Assembly (NCBI GenBank): GCA_030762935.1
Contig: CM060882.1
Span: 23,441,001-23,505,000, forward strand
Direction of reading: 5' to 3'
DNA: 64,000 nucleotides
Source of the DNA: Hymenopus coronatus
Lineage: Eukaryota; Arthropoda; Insecta; Mantodea; Hymenopodidae
In this document: one piece after another, positions 24,585 to 37,619 of the stretch
How the letters are laid out: each line of letters starts with the position of its first letter
Numbering within the stretch: the first letter of the stretch is position 1
Notes under the pieces: model-generated
What the model was told of the DNA's origin: nothing
The model's database searches: none
Seen by the model: the letters and a program-made list of their open reading frames with translations, nothing else
Program-made: the position numbers and the translations under genes

Positions 24585-27560
24585 TAACCAGAATTATTTA
24601 AAAAAAAAAGGTTAAAATTGCCTGCATTTCCAAAAACTCATTAACTCTTAATTTCTATAATTTTAACAAATTGCAGAGTACTGTGATTTTCAAAAATTCT
24701 AATAACACATGAATAACAGTATTCATAAAACTCTTTCCAATTCTTTCCCATTTTCCTTTTTTCCTAAAGAATTTTGTTTATTGGACTTAAGAGTTTTTGA
24801 ATTTAAATGTATTTGGTGTTACATTCTTTTGTTTTAAAAAAATTAACACTTTTACAAGATTGTATTTGCAAAATATATGCTACACTCTAAGTATGAATTA
24901 GAGTACATCACTACCAATAAAATAAAAAAAAAAAATAAATAAAACAACTTATACAAGTAAAATAAGTAATTAAATTTTTCTTAAGATATACAAGAGTTAT
25001 ATTAAGTTGATAATAGTTCATTAACCTGTATGAACTTTATTCCTGCCCTTTTCACATGTTAACATTAGTTCCCAAAATGTATAAAACGGGATTTAACTGT
25101 GCATTAAATGCAAAATAGAAAATACAAAATAGTATGTAAAATATTGAAGCTTTACATAAGCTGTTTTCTGTGTTCCTTTGTATGCTTCCCAAAACAGTGA
25201 TGACATTATCTGAGCTTATGTTCCTTGAGAATTACTTCTTTTTCCAAGAAGTAATCTTTACTTCCCTTACTTTGGTGTTTGTATATCTGAATGAAGGGAG
25301 TTTGTGTCAGAATCTTCATTAGTGGGAAGTAAAGTTATCAATCGCTACTTTCAACCTGAATGCTTTCATTTGCCATTTGGATGCAATGCTCTGCAGTATC
25401 AAAATGTGACAACCCTTTAACTTTGACATTTCTGAGGACAAGTGTCTTTTCCTTTGGTTGGTGCTTAGGAAAGGTTCAAGAAAGTATGTTCCAAATACTC
25501 CCTTCAGTTTGTGTATAAGTTTGTATTCTGCCAAGTTTGTTTAAACAAGAATATTTATAGGTTATGTGAAGTATTAACTAGGTGAAGAAGAAACCAGGAA
25601 CAGATTTCCTGCCCATAAATGATATATTTTTGCTTGCTAGCTAAAATAGTTGAATAGCTTAAGCAGGACACAATGTATAACTACTACAAGAATTGTAGCC
25701 TGTCCATAGAAGATTTGTAAAATAATTAAAATATAATATAACAGCAGTGTCTCTATAACTTATGTATGTAGTCAGAGCTTGTTGGGCTGTAACAGCATAG
25801 GTGGTAAAACATACTTGGCATAACAGTATGGTGAGTGAAATCACGTGTGTTCAGTTGGGTAACTCCATCCTATTTAATTTAAATTGATTTCATTATATAA
25901 TTTTGTTTTCAATTTAATACATTTAATTTAAATTGCATGTTAATGTCATTTATGGTGCATATACTTGATGCCTGTATTTTAAAAGTAATTAACTTTATCC
26001 CTCCCCCCCACTTTTAGAAAAAAAATGTTAAGTCCCTAAAGATAGGAAACAAATATTTTATTGATTTCTCAGTACAGCCAATGCTCAGTTAGTAGCCCCC
26101 CCCCCTTTCTAAAAAGGCCTGGCAGCTGTGATATTAAAAATGTAAAAAATAAGCAAATAAGTTTGTATCTTAAAAACATAATTTTTAGTGTCGTCAAGGT
26201 AAAATTCAGTCAGTTTTTCAACTGTTCAAATGCAGTGCACCATAAGGTTAAATATATGGCCAATTCTCTTATAATTAACCTCCAAATAACATGATTTTTA
26301 AAAATATATTAGACTGAATTTGAAAAATCCCAGAATCTGTTGTTTAGAGGAGATTAAAGCTTCCATCAAACCAAAGTTGATTTTTTCTATTTAAATTGTT
26401 TTAATTATCCTGTTGTACCTCTTTTAACTATAATGTTCATATCGGCAGTATTGTTGAAATTTTTACAGGATGCAGATGCATGTCTTTTAAGATCTGATCT
26501 TCTTTTCTTTTTTTTTTTTTTTTTTAAGGAATATAGGATATTTTTTTTAAATACCACTTTTATTAAAATGTATTAAGCATGTAATTTTTTTAAAACATAA
26601 CAAACCAAATTATTAACACCAAAGTAGATAAACAAATTTTACTACTTAGGTGTTTTTATGATCTCTTCAGTAGTTTTTTTAGAAAATGGGTCATTGATAT
26701 CAGAAAATGTCACAAAAAAAAACTCTCATACATTTTCTTTACAAAGAAAATACAACATTGCTTGAACATATGTAGAGGCAAGAGTTTTTGTTTTTAACAA
26801 TAAATGAGTAAATTGTTGAATTACGAAAACAAAATGTTTTATATCATTTGACATCATTTTGAAATTACGTAAAATACATGAATTTTGTTTTGTTTTTACA
26901 TGAATTGTTTAGAATTTTTCATTCTTTTGAGAATAATATGTTCTTATAGAATAAATAAGAGATATCTGTTTCTATTTTGCAAAAAAAAAAAAATTGCAAT
27001 TATTTAAAGTTACAAAAATAAAACTTTAATTTAATTTGACATTTTCTAATCATGAAGCTAGAAGTTGTGAAACAATGTTTAGAATTTAAACAATAAAAAA
27101 TTAGCAATTAACTAAAGTAAGGTACCAAGCAAGAAAAGTTCCTGTTTCTGATACTGCAGACTGCAAACAGTACCAGTATCAGAATTTCAAAATAAAGTAA
27201 AACCTGTAACTGAACTTCTTTTATCCTGAATCAACCTAATGAAAGCCAAATGTGAAATACTAGAGAGTGGTCAGTTTGGAAGCAGAGAAGTGCATGGGAG
27301 CAGAACACATGGATCCCAATGTTAAAGATACAGTAGAAGACAATTTAAAAGTCTGCTGTTCTATATTGGACAATATTATGGTTAAAGAAACTGATATTAT
27401 TATTATAATTATAGTAATAGTAATATATTTTTAGATCATTTTTTTGAGCTTTCAAGGCTAGTTACTGAGCAAAAATGCCTATAGGTGATTTAAATAATGC
27501 AATGGCAGTGTTTAACGAACTAAATGCATTTAAAACTAGTATTTATTTTGATTTGCTCTT
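24585..27560. other. Long AT-rich intron, no gene seen
   Basis: Contains poly-T near 26510, homopolymer runs and a 71-residue minus-strand frame at 25319-25534 with no known domain. No repeat family of this window was recognised in it. Confidence 0.35.
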
Positions 27561-27566
27561 TGTTAC

Positions 27567-27822
27567 AAATAACTTTGTGTAATTCTTGAACAGCCAAGCC
27601 ATGGTAGTAATGGTTACAAATTAGATGTACTAACAGCACTCTTGACATTGAAAGTCAAAGGTGAGTCCTATCGCATTTTCTGTGAAAAGTCCCTTCAGTG
27701 CCTTGGGCCAGTGATATCAAATGCCCACAGTGAGAAATTTTTCTCTAAGTATAACTTAGTTGTAACAGACAGAAAGACAACTATCAAAAATGAAAAAGTG
27801 TTGTATGTTGCAGTTTGGTAAC
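27567..27822 (+). pseudogene. Possible hAT transposase C-terminal relic
   Basis: An 84-codon open stretch without a start, ending at TAA 27820-27822. The part GPVISNAHSEKFFSKYNL followed by TDRK resembles the SNA..ER.FS dimerisation block of hAT transposases. Upstream parts not found. Confidence 0.35.
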
Positions 27823-27829
27823 ATCTGAA

Positions 27830-28950
27830 TGTGATATTTGATTCTATTTATGATATTGATGTGAAATAATATGTTTTGAATTTGGAATCTGTCTACTTTA
27901 GTTACCTGGGAATTTTCATTTCTGTTACATCACTATTCATTAATTTAGTCCAAAAATTATTGCAAAATTTAGTGAATTTATGTGTAATCTTCAACATAAA
28001 CACCACCAATTAACATTATTAATGCAAATTTTAAAATAATTTTTAACACAAAATCTTGCCTCTGTACATATGGAAGCTGCTGTATTTTAAAATGTTAACA
28101 ATTTGTAGAGCAACATGTTATAAAAGACTAATAAAATATACCTCTTTATTCCAAAGTATAGGATTTATGATTTTTCTGTGAATTCAGATTACAAAATGAC
28201 AGATGTGTATTATATTAGAATACAAGTATTAACTTACTATGATAAAATTCATACCAAATTAAAAAAAAATTTAAATTTATAAAACTATATAAAAATTAAA
28301 AATGTAATTTTTTGGCAAGTTAATCTCCTCTTAAACGTAAGATCATACTTATGCTCAAATGGGCAATATCGAAAAACAAAAGAAAACTTGGTAACAAGTA
28401 ATCCTAACACTTAGATATTTATGGAGTTGGGTTTTTAACACTATGTCACTTATACTTTAAATGATACTAGTTTTGGGATCATTTACTTCCATTTTCAACT
28501 TTGGGGATCCAACTAGTCCCCCATAAATTAAAGTGTTAAAACAGATTCTACAAGTATATAAGTGGGATGTCAGTATTACTATATTCCTCTAATCCTAATA
28601 GTACCTCAAGATTAGGAGTTAAAGTTCATTCTTTGTTATCCTTAAATAATTACATTTAGCATCAAATGACAACAGTATTAAGTAAAGAAATGATGAGAGC
28701 TGTGTATTTTGTGTATGTTGTTTGGTGATCTTTTTCCATTAGCTTTTTTAATACATCCCAAACAAATTTTCTAACAAGTTAAATATACATATTATCTGTA
28801 TTACAATATGTTTTTAATTTAAAACCTGCATGTATATTAGTTCAAAACAGATGAGATATGACCATACTCATAAACTGAATCTGTAGATTTATAGCATCAG
28901 AGTTGCTGAATGTGTTTCTTAAGGGGATGATTTGTATAAAAATATAAATA
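27830..28950. other. AT-rich intron with a small inverted repeat
   Basis: TTTTTAACACTA at about 28434 and AGTGTTAAAA at about 28532 bound a unit carrying TAGTTTTGGGATCATTTAC and CCATTTTCAAC, distantly like family G. Otherwise nothing seen. Confidence 0.35.
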
Positions 28951-28959
28951 CAGGGCCTT

Positions 28960-29410
28960 TGTTTTATGCCAAGATCACAGATCGTGCGAATCTGTGCTCT
29001 GCACACATTCTACTACACTGAAGAGTTTTCTTTCCGCAACTCCAGCATTACTTACTCACAAGTGTAATAATTACTAAGCTTATTATAAGTGTCTCTGAAA
29101 GTGGTGTCCATCTGCACAATAACATTCTTGACATCATTGGCTGAAATTAATATTCACACATATAAATTCTTTTGTAATGTTCATAATTTCTGTACTGTAT
29201 AGTCATAGTGGGTCTTCTGTTTTAAAAGTTTAATAGCTGTATAAACAGAGGTTTGTGAAACACACACTTGCTGTGCAACACAGCTGAGAGACTTCTTAGA
29301 TGGGTATTCGAATGCAGCATTAATTTCATGTAACTTTTCTTCTGTTAGAATAGGTGTTTTTGCTTCTTTGGTTTTGTGTTTAGTGATTCTTTTGTTTTAA
29401 AATTATTGAC
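28960..29410 (-). pseudogene. DDE (mariner-superfamily) transposase N-terminal relic
   Basis: The minus strand reads LTEEKLHEINAAFEYPSKKS, then SCVAQQVCVSQTSVYTAIK, the helix-turn-helix region of the mariner-superfamily group whose N-terminus has the RSPxKSxRxASRxLGxSxxTV pattern. Stops follow. The element at 58950-60670 may be a relative. Confidence 0.5.
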
Positions 29411-29478
29411 CAAATGTCTCACAGAATCTCTACATCTGTCTAAATGATTCAGTTTTCATGTATGTATCATACTAAAAA

Positions 29479-29629
29479 AAATCTGTTGTGCTCCATTCAC
29501 ATGACTGTCTCTACATCTCTGTAACAAATTATTGTTAAAAAGCTTATTCTTCTATCTGCTTCATGATAATCAAGATAAACATCAGCATAAATTGTCCTTT
29601 TTACTTGCTTCCTTGTAAGTAGAAGGGCA
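29479..29629 (-). repeat. REP1 fragment 8a
   Basis: B-end only (TGCTCCATTCACATGACTGT to TGTAAGTAGAAGGG), cut off where copy 8b begins. Confidence 0.7.
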
Positions 29630-30510
29630 AAAATCTGATGTGTTCCATTCACATGATTTCCTCCAGCTGTTCGGTAAAAACCTTTTATTCAAATCATTAA
29701 TCTGTTATCTATGTCCTGCTAATCAAAATAAACATAAGAAAATTATTCTTATCACTAGCTTCCTTGTAAGTAGAAGGGAAATAGGAAAATGCACAAACTA
29801 AAGCTCATCCTTTAAAAGCCGGTCATTCTGTGAAACAATTGAAATTCGAATCTCTCTGCGTGCCAGGAGTAAACAAATGGGAAACAAGAAAAAAGATGTC
29901 TTCCCATTTGACAAAAGTTTAAATGGCTTAAAGTTGAAACAAGTAATCTGAAATATCTCGAAAACGGTTAACTCTACAAAATAATGTATATGACAGAAAT
30001 TGTGTGTTTTAATGAGATCTACATTTTTTGTGCAGTAAGGTTTTGTATATCTCTTATGGTTTGCCAGTTATATAAAAGTCATCAGAATGAAGAGGTCTTC
30101 ATAGGCTATTCCCAGAAAATTCAAGATCTACATTTTATTTGTCAAAAATATCTTATACAAAGGTATTTTAACCAAAATCATTAAAAGTAATTTTGAGACA
30201 ACCAATATTTTCGAAAAATGTTCCATGTAAAGAGCAGTTTGGGGTGGGGGGGATTTTCTTGCAAATCTTTGTTGTCGCATCCTTGAAAGATACCATACTT
30301 AAATACCAAGTTTGGTATTTAATGGTCTTTTCGTTTTTAAACTATGCTGTCCACACACACACACACACACACACACAGACCTTTTTCTAAAAATACCCTT
30401 TTGGACTCGGGGCCCTCAAAACATGTATTTATATCAACTCTGATATTGCATGTTTAGTTGGAATGGATACCTTCTCTATACACTGTGCACATAATGTAGT
30501 TAGAGAAAGT
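29630..30510 (-). repeat. REP1 copy 8b (full length)
   Basis: From AAATCTGATGTGTTCCATTC to GTTAGAGAAAGT. Carries (CA)n at about 30352-30376. Starts exactly where 8a breaks, so one copy probably inserted into another. Confidence 0.85.
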
Positions 30511-31089
30511 AAAATTTCTGTACAGGCATGAATTTGTTCGCAGTATTTTCAAGGACTAATAAGAGAATAACATTCCTAAGGAAATCACACACAACACATG
30601 TATTGTCAACAATTGAGAGAGAAATATGCATATAAGGCAATTGTGGACTTGGCAGAAAATGAAGGCACTGTATTTTAAAACAGCAGAAACATTTTCAAGG
30701 TTATAAAATAGAAGCTCTTGTTAAAGTACAAATTTTATGATGTAAATGAGTATTCATTTGAAACTGTAATAAATTTTATATTTAGGTTTTCTTATTGTAA
30801 ATGTCTGTATGTAAGTGTTATTTTGATGATGTGTTTTGTGTATGTTTCAGTGAATAAATAATACTACTAGTATTATGTAAATAATTTCCTTATCTTTTAT
30901 ATGTAATAAGAATTGTTTTATTGTTAAAGGTATTCTTAGTACAGGTTATCTGTCAAGGAATATACTCACCTTTATTACAAATAAAGCTACATCAAAATGC
31001 TTCTTTAAAAAAAAAAAAATAGCTTAATGTCCTTTAACCTGGTTAGTCATTCAGAAGATGAATGCAATTGGTGAAATGATGCCCAAATG

Positions 31090-31255
31090 ATTTTAGGGTC
31101 CATGGAGCTTAAAGTTATTTGATATTCGTCTTCACAGGATAAGGGAAAACCCCAATAAAAACCTTTTCTGGGTAACTCACCCTAAGCAATACTCAAACTC
31201 ATGACCTATTGAATGTGAGACAGACACACATCGCCATATTCCCCAGGCATACAAT
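31090..31255 (-). repeat. tRNA-derived SINE remnant
   Basis: On the minus strand, TATGGCGATGTGTGTCTG (box A-like) and GGTCATGAGTTTGAGT (box B-like) are followed by TTGGGGTTTTCCCTTATCC, a body motif related to the SINE at 40172. Confidence 0.45.
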
Positions 31256-31370
31256 GCATAATTGAGAACATATTTGAAGTCCATAATATTGGTTGTTTTA
31301 TATGAAATTCTGCAGAGGTCTCTTATAACAAGTTCCACTCAGTTGTTTAAAGAATAGGTTCTACAAAATG

Positions 31371-31611
31371 TCTAATGTGTTGCATTCTTATGACTTTATC
31401 TACTCATATTTCCTAAACTATTCATTCTTCTTTTTTTTTTTTTTTTTTTTTTTTTTTGTTAATTGGTATAAACTTTAATTATAGGTGCACATTTACATAT
31501 TCATTTTAGGTAAAAGCAACAATCTGAAAAGTATATTGCTCTATGATGGCTTTGAAATTCCATGATCTTTGTATTACCGTGAGAAAAAAGAAATAGCATC
31601 TTACCACTTGA
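31371..31611 (-). repeat. REP1 fragment 9a with a poly-T insert
   Basis: B-end TCTAATGTGTTGCATTCTTA, then a T run at 31433-31457 and unrelated sequence before copy 9b. Confidence 0.5.
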
Positions 31612-32453
31612 AAAAATCTGATATGTTCCATTTACATGACTTTATTTGTTTCTCTGTAACAAATTATTGTTATTATTCTATCTATTTCATGCTAATCGAG
31701 ATAAACATCAGCAGAAATGATATTATTACCTAGTTCCTTATAAATAGAAAGGAAATACATTAGGCTAAACCAACAGTCAAATGTTTTAAAATGTGGTTGC
31801 TATGGGATTGAAATCCATTTGTTTACATGGCCAGGAATTGACAAGTTCCTGCATGAGAAATGTTTAAGTGTTTTAAAACTGAAACCAATGGCAAATATCT
31901 CGAAAACAGTAAATTCCCCAAAACAAAATGTATATGAAATAAATTATGTTTTTTATGATGATCTACATTTTTTGTGCAGTAAGTTTTTTGCTATCTCTTA
32001 TGGTTTACAAGTTATACAAAAATTAGAAAAATTCATCCAGAATAAAGAGATTTTGAGAGGCCATTTCCAGAAAATTCAAGATATACATTTAATTTTTCAT
32101 GTAAATATCTTAAATATAAGAAATTTTAATCAAAATCATTAGAGTTGTTTTTGAGAAAACCAGAATTTTTGAAAAATTTTCTATGTAATGGGTAGCTGGG
32201 GGGGGGGGGGTCGTGAAAATGTTTGTGTTGCATCCTTGGGAGATACTGAACTTAAATACCAAGTCGACTTTTCGTTTTTGAGTTATGTTGTCCATAGACA
32301 GACATGCACAAGGAAATGTTTCTAAAAATGCTCTTTACGGATTCAGGGGATATCAAAACATACATTTTCAATGAAAACTAGTATTAACTTTTGTGTGGAA
32401 TATAATACCTTCTCTAACCACTATATACATTGTATGTGCTAGCTAGAGAAAGT
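31612..32453 (-). repeat. REP1 copy 9b (full length)
   Basis: From AAATCTGATATGTTCC to GCTAGAGAAAGT. A G10+ run lies near 32200. Confidence 0.85.
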
Positions 32454-32459
32454 AGAACA

Positions 32460-32847
32460 AATATCTTAGAAGTGGTTACGGCTATAAAAATGTTTCTGAT
32501 ATAAATTATGGGTTTAACTAGAACTAAATTTGTTGTGTAATAACGTTTTGTCTGTTACTGTTTACCATTATGCAACAATCATTCAGAATGAAGAAGACTT
32601 CGCAGATAATTCAAAGAAAATCAAGATATACATTTTATTTGTCTTACAAATATCTTAAACGTATGATATTCCAATTAAATTCATTATGATAATTTATTAG
32701 AAAACTAAAAATAAGGTCGTTTTTTCCTTTTTGAAAGGAGAAATGTTCTTGAAGATGATTTCATATCCTTGGAAGATGCTGAACTTAAATACAAAGGTTG
32801 TTATTTATTTTATTTTAGAGTTTTTTAGACTTAAGTATTTCACACAC

Positions 32848-32912
<65 letters not shown>

Positions 32913-33029
32913 ATCTATTTTTCTATCTTTTTCTAAAAAAAATATTTTGATTCAGGGAATTTCAAAACAAGTATTTCCATTGAAATGCAGATATTCCTCT
33001 ACTTACTATAGCTAGGTATTAGAGAAAGT
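32460..33029 (-). repeat. REP1 fragment 10 with a (CT)n expansion
   Basis: Internal half and A-end (TTAGAGAAAGT). The usual (CA)n site is replaced by (CT)n at 32849-32908. Confidence 0.75.
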
Positions 33030-33365
33030 AGAAGGGTAATAATTTTGTACTAAGATCAGGGTCACGAATGTAAATATACAAGCCTTATTGATGGACCCCC
33101 TCTCTTCTCTGGTTACCCACAGTCCTGTTTAATGTTTACATACAATAGTAAAATATAGTGGCATGTGAAGAGAAGTTATTCTGTGATATATATGAGAGGT
33201 GTTCAATAAATCCTTACAAAAACACATATCTGTTTGTTCTTTCTTCACATATCATACATAGTAAGCAATGATATTTCATAAACTGATTATAAATTTTACA
33301 GGTAAATCAAACAAATGAATTAAAAACACATATAAAATGTTACAGAGATGATTACTGCATTTTTT

Positions 33366-34238
33366 ACTTTCTCCATACGCCCTATGTACATAGTGTATAG
33401 AGAAAGTATTGCACTCCACCAAAAAATTCGATACCGAGATTTCACCGGAAATATATGTTTTAGGGTCCCCAATATCCAAAAAAAGCATTTTCACAAAAAG
33501 GTCTGTGTGTGTGTGTGTGTGTGTCCATGTGTCTGTGAACACGATAACTCAAAAACGAAAAGTCGGTAAAATACCAAACTTGGTAATTAAGTTTAATATC
33601 TTCCAGGGATGCGACACGAAGATTTTGAGAACAATCCCCCCACCCCCAACTACCCTTTACATGGAACTTTTTTCGAAAATTTTGATTTTCTCAAAAATGG
33701 CTGTAATGATTTTCATTAAAATTTCGTATATTAAACATATTTACCTGACAAATAAAATATATATCTTGAATTTTCTGGGAATAACCTCTGAAGAGTAGTT
33801 TATTCTGAATGAATTTTATTAAATTTTGAATAACTGCTAAACCGTAAGAGATAGACAAAAACTTACTGCACAAAAAATGTAGAGCACATTAAAACACACA
33901 ATTTATGTTATATACATTTTTTTCGTGGAGTTTGTCGTTTTTGTGACATTCCTTATTTTTGGTTTCTGCTATGAAAAACGTATACTTTTCTCATACAGGA
34001 ACTTGTCAACTCCTATCCATATAGACAAAGGAACTTCATTGACATAGCAACCAGCTTTTGACTATCACTTTAACCTACAGTTGTCCCTTATTTTGCTTCT
34101 ACTTACAAGGAAGCGAGTAATTAGACTATTTCTGCTATTTTTTTCTGATTAGCAGAAAGTAAATAAAAGTATAAGCTTTTTAAGAATAATTTGTTGCAGG
34201 GATATGGAGAAAGTCATGTGAATGTTACACATCAGATT
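33366..34238 (+). repeat. REP1 copy 11 (full length)
   Basis: A-end ACTTTCTCCATACGCCCTA with the partner TAGTGTATAGAGAAAGTATT, (GT)n at 33503-33524, B-end GAGAAAGTCATGTGAATGTT and ACATCAGATT. Good reference copy. Confidence 0.85.
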
Positions 34239-34699
34239 TATTTTTCAATAGAGCAAAGTTATTTATTTACAGGTAAACACTTTTATTTTTATCTCTTTTT
34301 GGAGTTCTGAGGTTTTCATTCTTTCCATGTGGTAATTAATTTAATTAAAACTGCTAATAAAATTTTCAGGTACAGTAGAGCCATCTTACTTAATATTTGA
34401 ATTTTTATTTTTCAACACTCAAAGTTACATAATTGAATTGCATACATTTTCATCTACACATTTTGGTTGCTTGCCTAAACTAGTAGTTCATGATCTCAGT
34501 ACACACAACTCCTATACTTAATATACACAGTAGGTTTAAGAAACAGTTACACGAAAAGCTCACTAAACATGCAAGTCCTATGGCTATGTTAAATTTTTCT
34601 TGCACAGTGTGACAATGCTGTCCGTGTTTGTCACTACTTTGGCATTTGCCCTGGTGTGTGGCAGTGGAACTTGAATGTGGGGCATCCCACCCCTGATAT

Positions 34700-35115
34700 C
34701 AGAGCAACAAATGTCTTTATTGACTCAGAATGTAGTTATAAATAAAGTATTATTTTCACTGCTACAAATGATTCACTCGACATTAGATAGTTGATAGTTT
34801 GTAGCTGCCCATGGCTCACGCCCCACTGTGCACTAACACTGCAGTCACTCACGACTCAGTACAATTCACAACACAACTCCCCTATACTGCAATTCTTTCT
34901 CCTTTTACAGCAAGAAAATAACATCAAAACTTCCTGGAAGCTTGTAGAAGCCAATCACTCAAAAAGGCCCGAGAGTCGCCTTCCAGAAGGTTCCAGTTAC
35001 AGCTGCGGCACACTTCCTGTCTTGTTTATGCAAGGTTTTGTTTCCCTAGGTCTCCAACTATGCTGTCTCACATTCCAGTTCCACTGCCACAAAACAGAGT
35101 GAATGCAGAGTTGTC
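34700..35115. repeat. Dispersed repeat family F, copy 2
   Basis: Ordered similarity to 9905-10345, including GACTCA..AATAAAGT, CATGGCTCACGCCCCAC and CCAGTTCCACTG. Confidence 0.6.
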
Positions 35116-35119
35116 ACAA

Positions 35120-35421
35120 GTATGAAAAATGAAATGGAGTTTTATTTATGGACGCTCTTTATCTGCTGTAGTTCTCTGCGTCCCATTCTAATTTGGGCGT
35201 GAAAGACCGCTTAATTTTGCTCAGAGGCCTCTCTGTCAGGCTTGAGGTTCTTTTATGTACCGTAAATCTACAACATGGGACCATCGGCTTTACTTCCCTT
35301 CCAAAGGAAGCCATGCTAAGAATTTTTACACCCAAAAAAATCCATCGTCCCCACCGGGTTTGAACCCTCAACCTTGGGTATATGAAGTTAGCATGGTAAC
35401 CATTACACTACGGAGGGCGAC
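35120..35421 (-). repeat. tRNA-derived SINE, family C, copy 1
   Basis: On the minus strand a tRNA-like head with TAGTGTAATGGTTACCATG (box A) and GGTTCAAACCC (box B) leads into a body ending in AGCGTCCATAAATAAAA. Copies at 40389 and 45555. Confidence 0.8.
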
Positions 35422-36000
35422 ATGATGACAGTTAATGAACCAATGGAAGACAATCAAGATTTTCCTGCTAAATAACTTAAAACCGTAGTTGTCTAAATTC
35501 AGGAAATCACAGCTTTAGATGTAGAAAACTTACTCTGCATCAGTTGAAACACTGATATATAATATGCCATAGACATTATATCATAAATAAGTTTTATATG
35601 ATAATTACATGCATAACTTTAGATACAACTGATTATAATAATCAAAACACAACAGCAACATTTCAAATAGGAAGCTCTATAATATCACAGTCCTCAGAAT
35701 GTTAACAATTGTATTTGCTAGTGAGATCTTCAGCGCACAAAAGAAAGAACTTGGAAGTTAAGAATTTTTCAATTGTTACTGCTAGAGGATGGTGTAGATG
35801 AAAATAAAATTTGTGTTGCCAACCATTTAAGTACCAGTTTTTTTTGCATTCTGATGGAATAATATGGGTTTAAGTGTAGTTAAGATGTTTTTATCTAGCT
35901 CAGATTTGCTAACTTTATTTATCTGTATTTGTATTAATGTTACATTATATAAATAAAGGTTGAAGTTATCACTATAATTGCAGCAGTATTACTGATAAAA

Positions 36001-36837
36001 ATCAGATGTGGTCCATTCTCTTGACTTCCTCTAGCTGTTCCACAAACAACTTTTCTTACAAAAGATTATTCTTTTATCTACAGCATGCTAATCAAGATAA
36101 ACATTACCAGAGCTGGTCTTATTGCTCGCTTCATTTTATGCTGAAGGGAACTTTGGAAATGCAAAGGCTAAAGTGATAGATATTTTCAAAGCTGGTCGAT
36201 GAGTGAAACAATTGAAATTCGGTTCTATTTGCTTCCTAAAAGTAAACAAAATAGAGGCAAAAAGAAAGTTGTAGTTTAAGTACCTTAAAACTGAAACAAT
36301 ACCTTGGAATATCTCGAAAATGGTTAACTCTACAAAAAAATGGATATGACATAAATTGTGTATTCTAATGAGATGTATATGTTTTGCATACTGTGGTTTA
36401 CCAGTTATACAAAAGTCATCCAAATGAAGAAATCTTCACAGGTTATTCCCAGAAAATTCAAGATATATATATTTCGTTTGTCATGAAAATATCTTAGACA
36501 TATGGTATTTTAAATAAAACATTAAAGTCATTTTTGAGAAAATAAATATTGTCAAAAAATGTTCCACGTGAAGGGTAGTTGGGGGTGGGGGGATTTTCTT
36601 GAAAATGTTTGTGTCGCTTCCTTGAAAGATACTGAGCTTAAATACCAAGTTTGGTATTTAACCAACTTTTTGTTTTTGAGCTATGCACAGACACAGACGT
36701 GTTTCTAATTTTTTTTTATTTGGTGAGACTCAATGTATTTCCATTGAAATCTCAATATTGAGTTTTTGGGTGGAATAAATACCTTCTCTATCCACTATAT
36801 ACATTGTACATACATGCTAGAGAAAGTAAAAATGATA
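36001..36837 (-). repeat. REP1 copy 12 (full length)
   Basis: From ATCAGATGTGGTCCATTC to GCTAGAGAAAGT. Ends 437 bp before exon 3. Confidence 0.85.
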
Positions 36838-37274
36838 ATAATATAAAATATATATAATATATAAAAACAATTTTATGTCCTCAATTTAGATGTAGCCTTA
36901 ACAACCCAGAATGTCTTATGTGCTTTTGCACATCTTAAAAGTTTTTTTTTTTTTTTTTTTTTAAGAAAGTTTTACCTACCAGGTAACATACAGTCCCCAA
37001 AATTTCTTGAGTGCTTTTATCTTATTATTCCTTTGCTTTCTCAACCTATAACAAATTCTTTGCTTGAAGTAGCCTGCAGTGATATTGCAGATCACTCCTT
37101 TGTTGCAGGACATTCAAGTAGCATATTTGTAATGTAAGTCAAAAAAACAAAAGAATAATAAAGCTGTTATGCATCTTCAACATGTTATAGATCATGTCAG
37201 AAAGAGAGGTCTGATAGGATATAAAGCAGAACTTTAAGCAGTGAAATTAAAATATCCAATCTTTTTCTTTACAG

Positions 37275-37492
37275 GTAAAAGCACTGATGTCTACAAAAAG
37301 TATATTTGTGCAACATGTACAATGGAATTTGCACATGTTGCTGATCTCAATACTCACATTGGAATGATTCACGGACAAGATACAGGACCTTTCTTCTGCA
37401 GGTTTTGCAGCAAGATATACAAAAAGAGAAATAGTTTACGCAGTCATTTATATTACTGTTACCGAGCTGAACAAAAGAAAAGATCTAATTGA
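37275..37492 (+). CDS. Alternative 3'-terminal exon 3 of the same BTB-zinc-finger gene (second finger C2HC)
   Basis: This partial CDS encodes 71 complete residues and a stop. The acceptor (TTTTTCTTTACAG) ends at 37274, and GT completes a split codon (phase 1). Finger 1 has C11, C14, H27 and H32. Finger 2 has C41, C44 and H57, but the final histidine position is Tyr62; Cys61, one residue earlier, can act as fourth ligand, making it C2HC with H-x3-C. The linker is again 8 residues (contains TGPFF). A short basic tail (EQKKRSN) follows. AATAAA at 37492-37497 overlaps the TGA stop. A full REP1 copy ends about 440 bp upstream. The finger-2 helix core R-N-S-L-R-S-H closely matches exon 2. Confidence 0.85.
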
Positions 37493-37497
37493 ATAAA
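37492..37497 (+). terminator. AATAAA overlapping the exon 3 stop codon
   Basis: The last base of the TGA stop (37490-37492) is the first base of AATAAA. If used, cleavage would leave a 3' UTR of only some tens of bases. Confidence 0.35.
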
Positions 37498-37619
37498 CAG
37501 TTTTACAGTGTTATGAAGGTAACGTGAGTTAATTTATTGACACTATTAGTTTCACTTAATTAATTTTTAGTGCTTCTAAAGTTTTAAGTGTTTCAAAAAT
37601 TATAGTTGCCATATTTTCA

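Noticed and set aside
32731..33015. 94-codon frame with a long Ser-Leu repeat
   Set aside because: It is a translated (CT)n microsatellite inside REP1.
33190..33230. Solo mariner terminal repeat (GAGGTGTTCAATAAATCC)
   Set aside because: Only one short end is present, with no partner or transposase remnant nearby.
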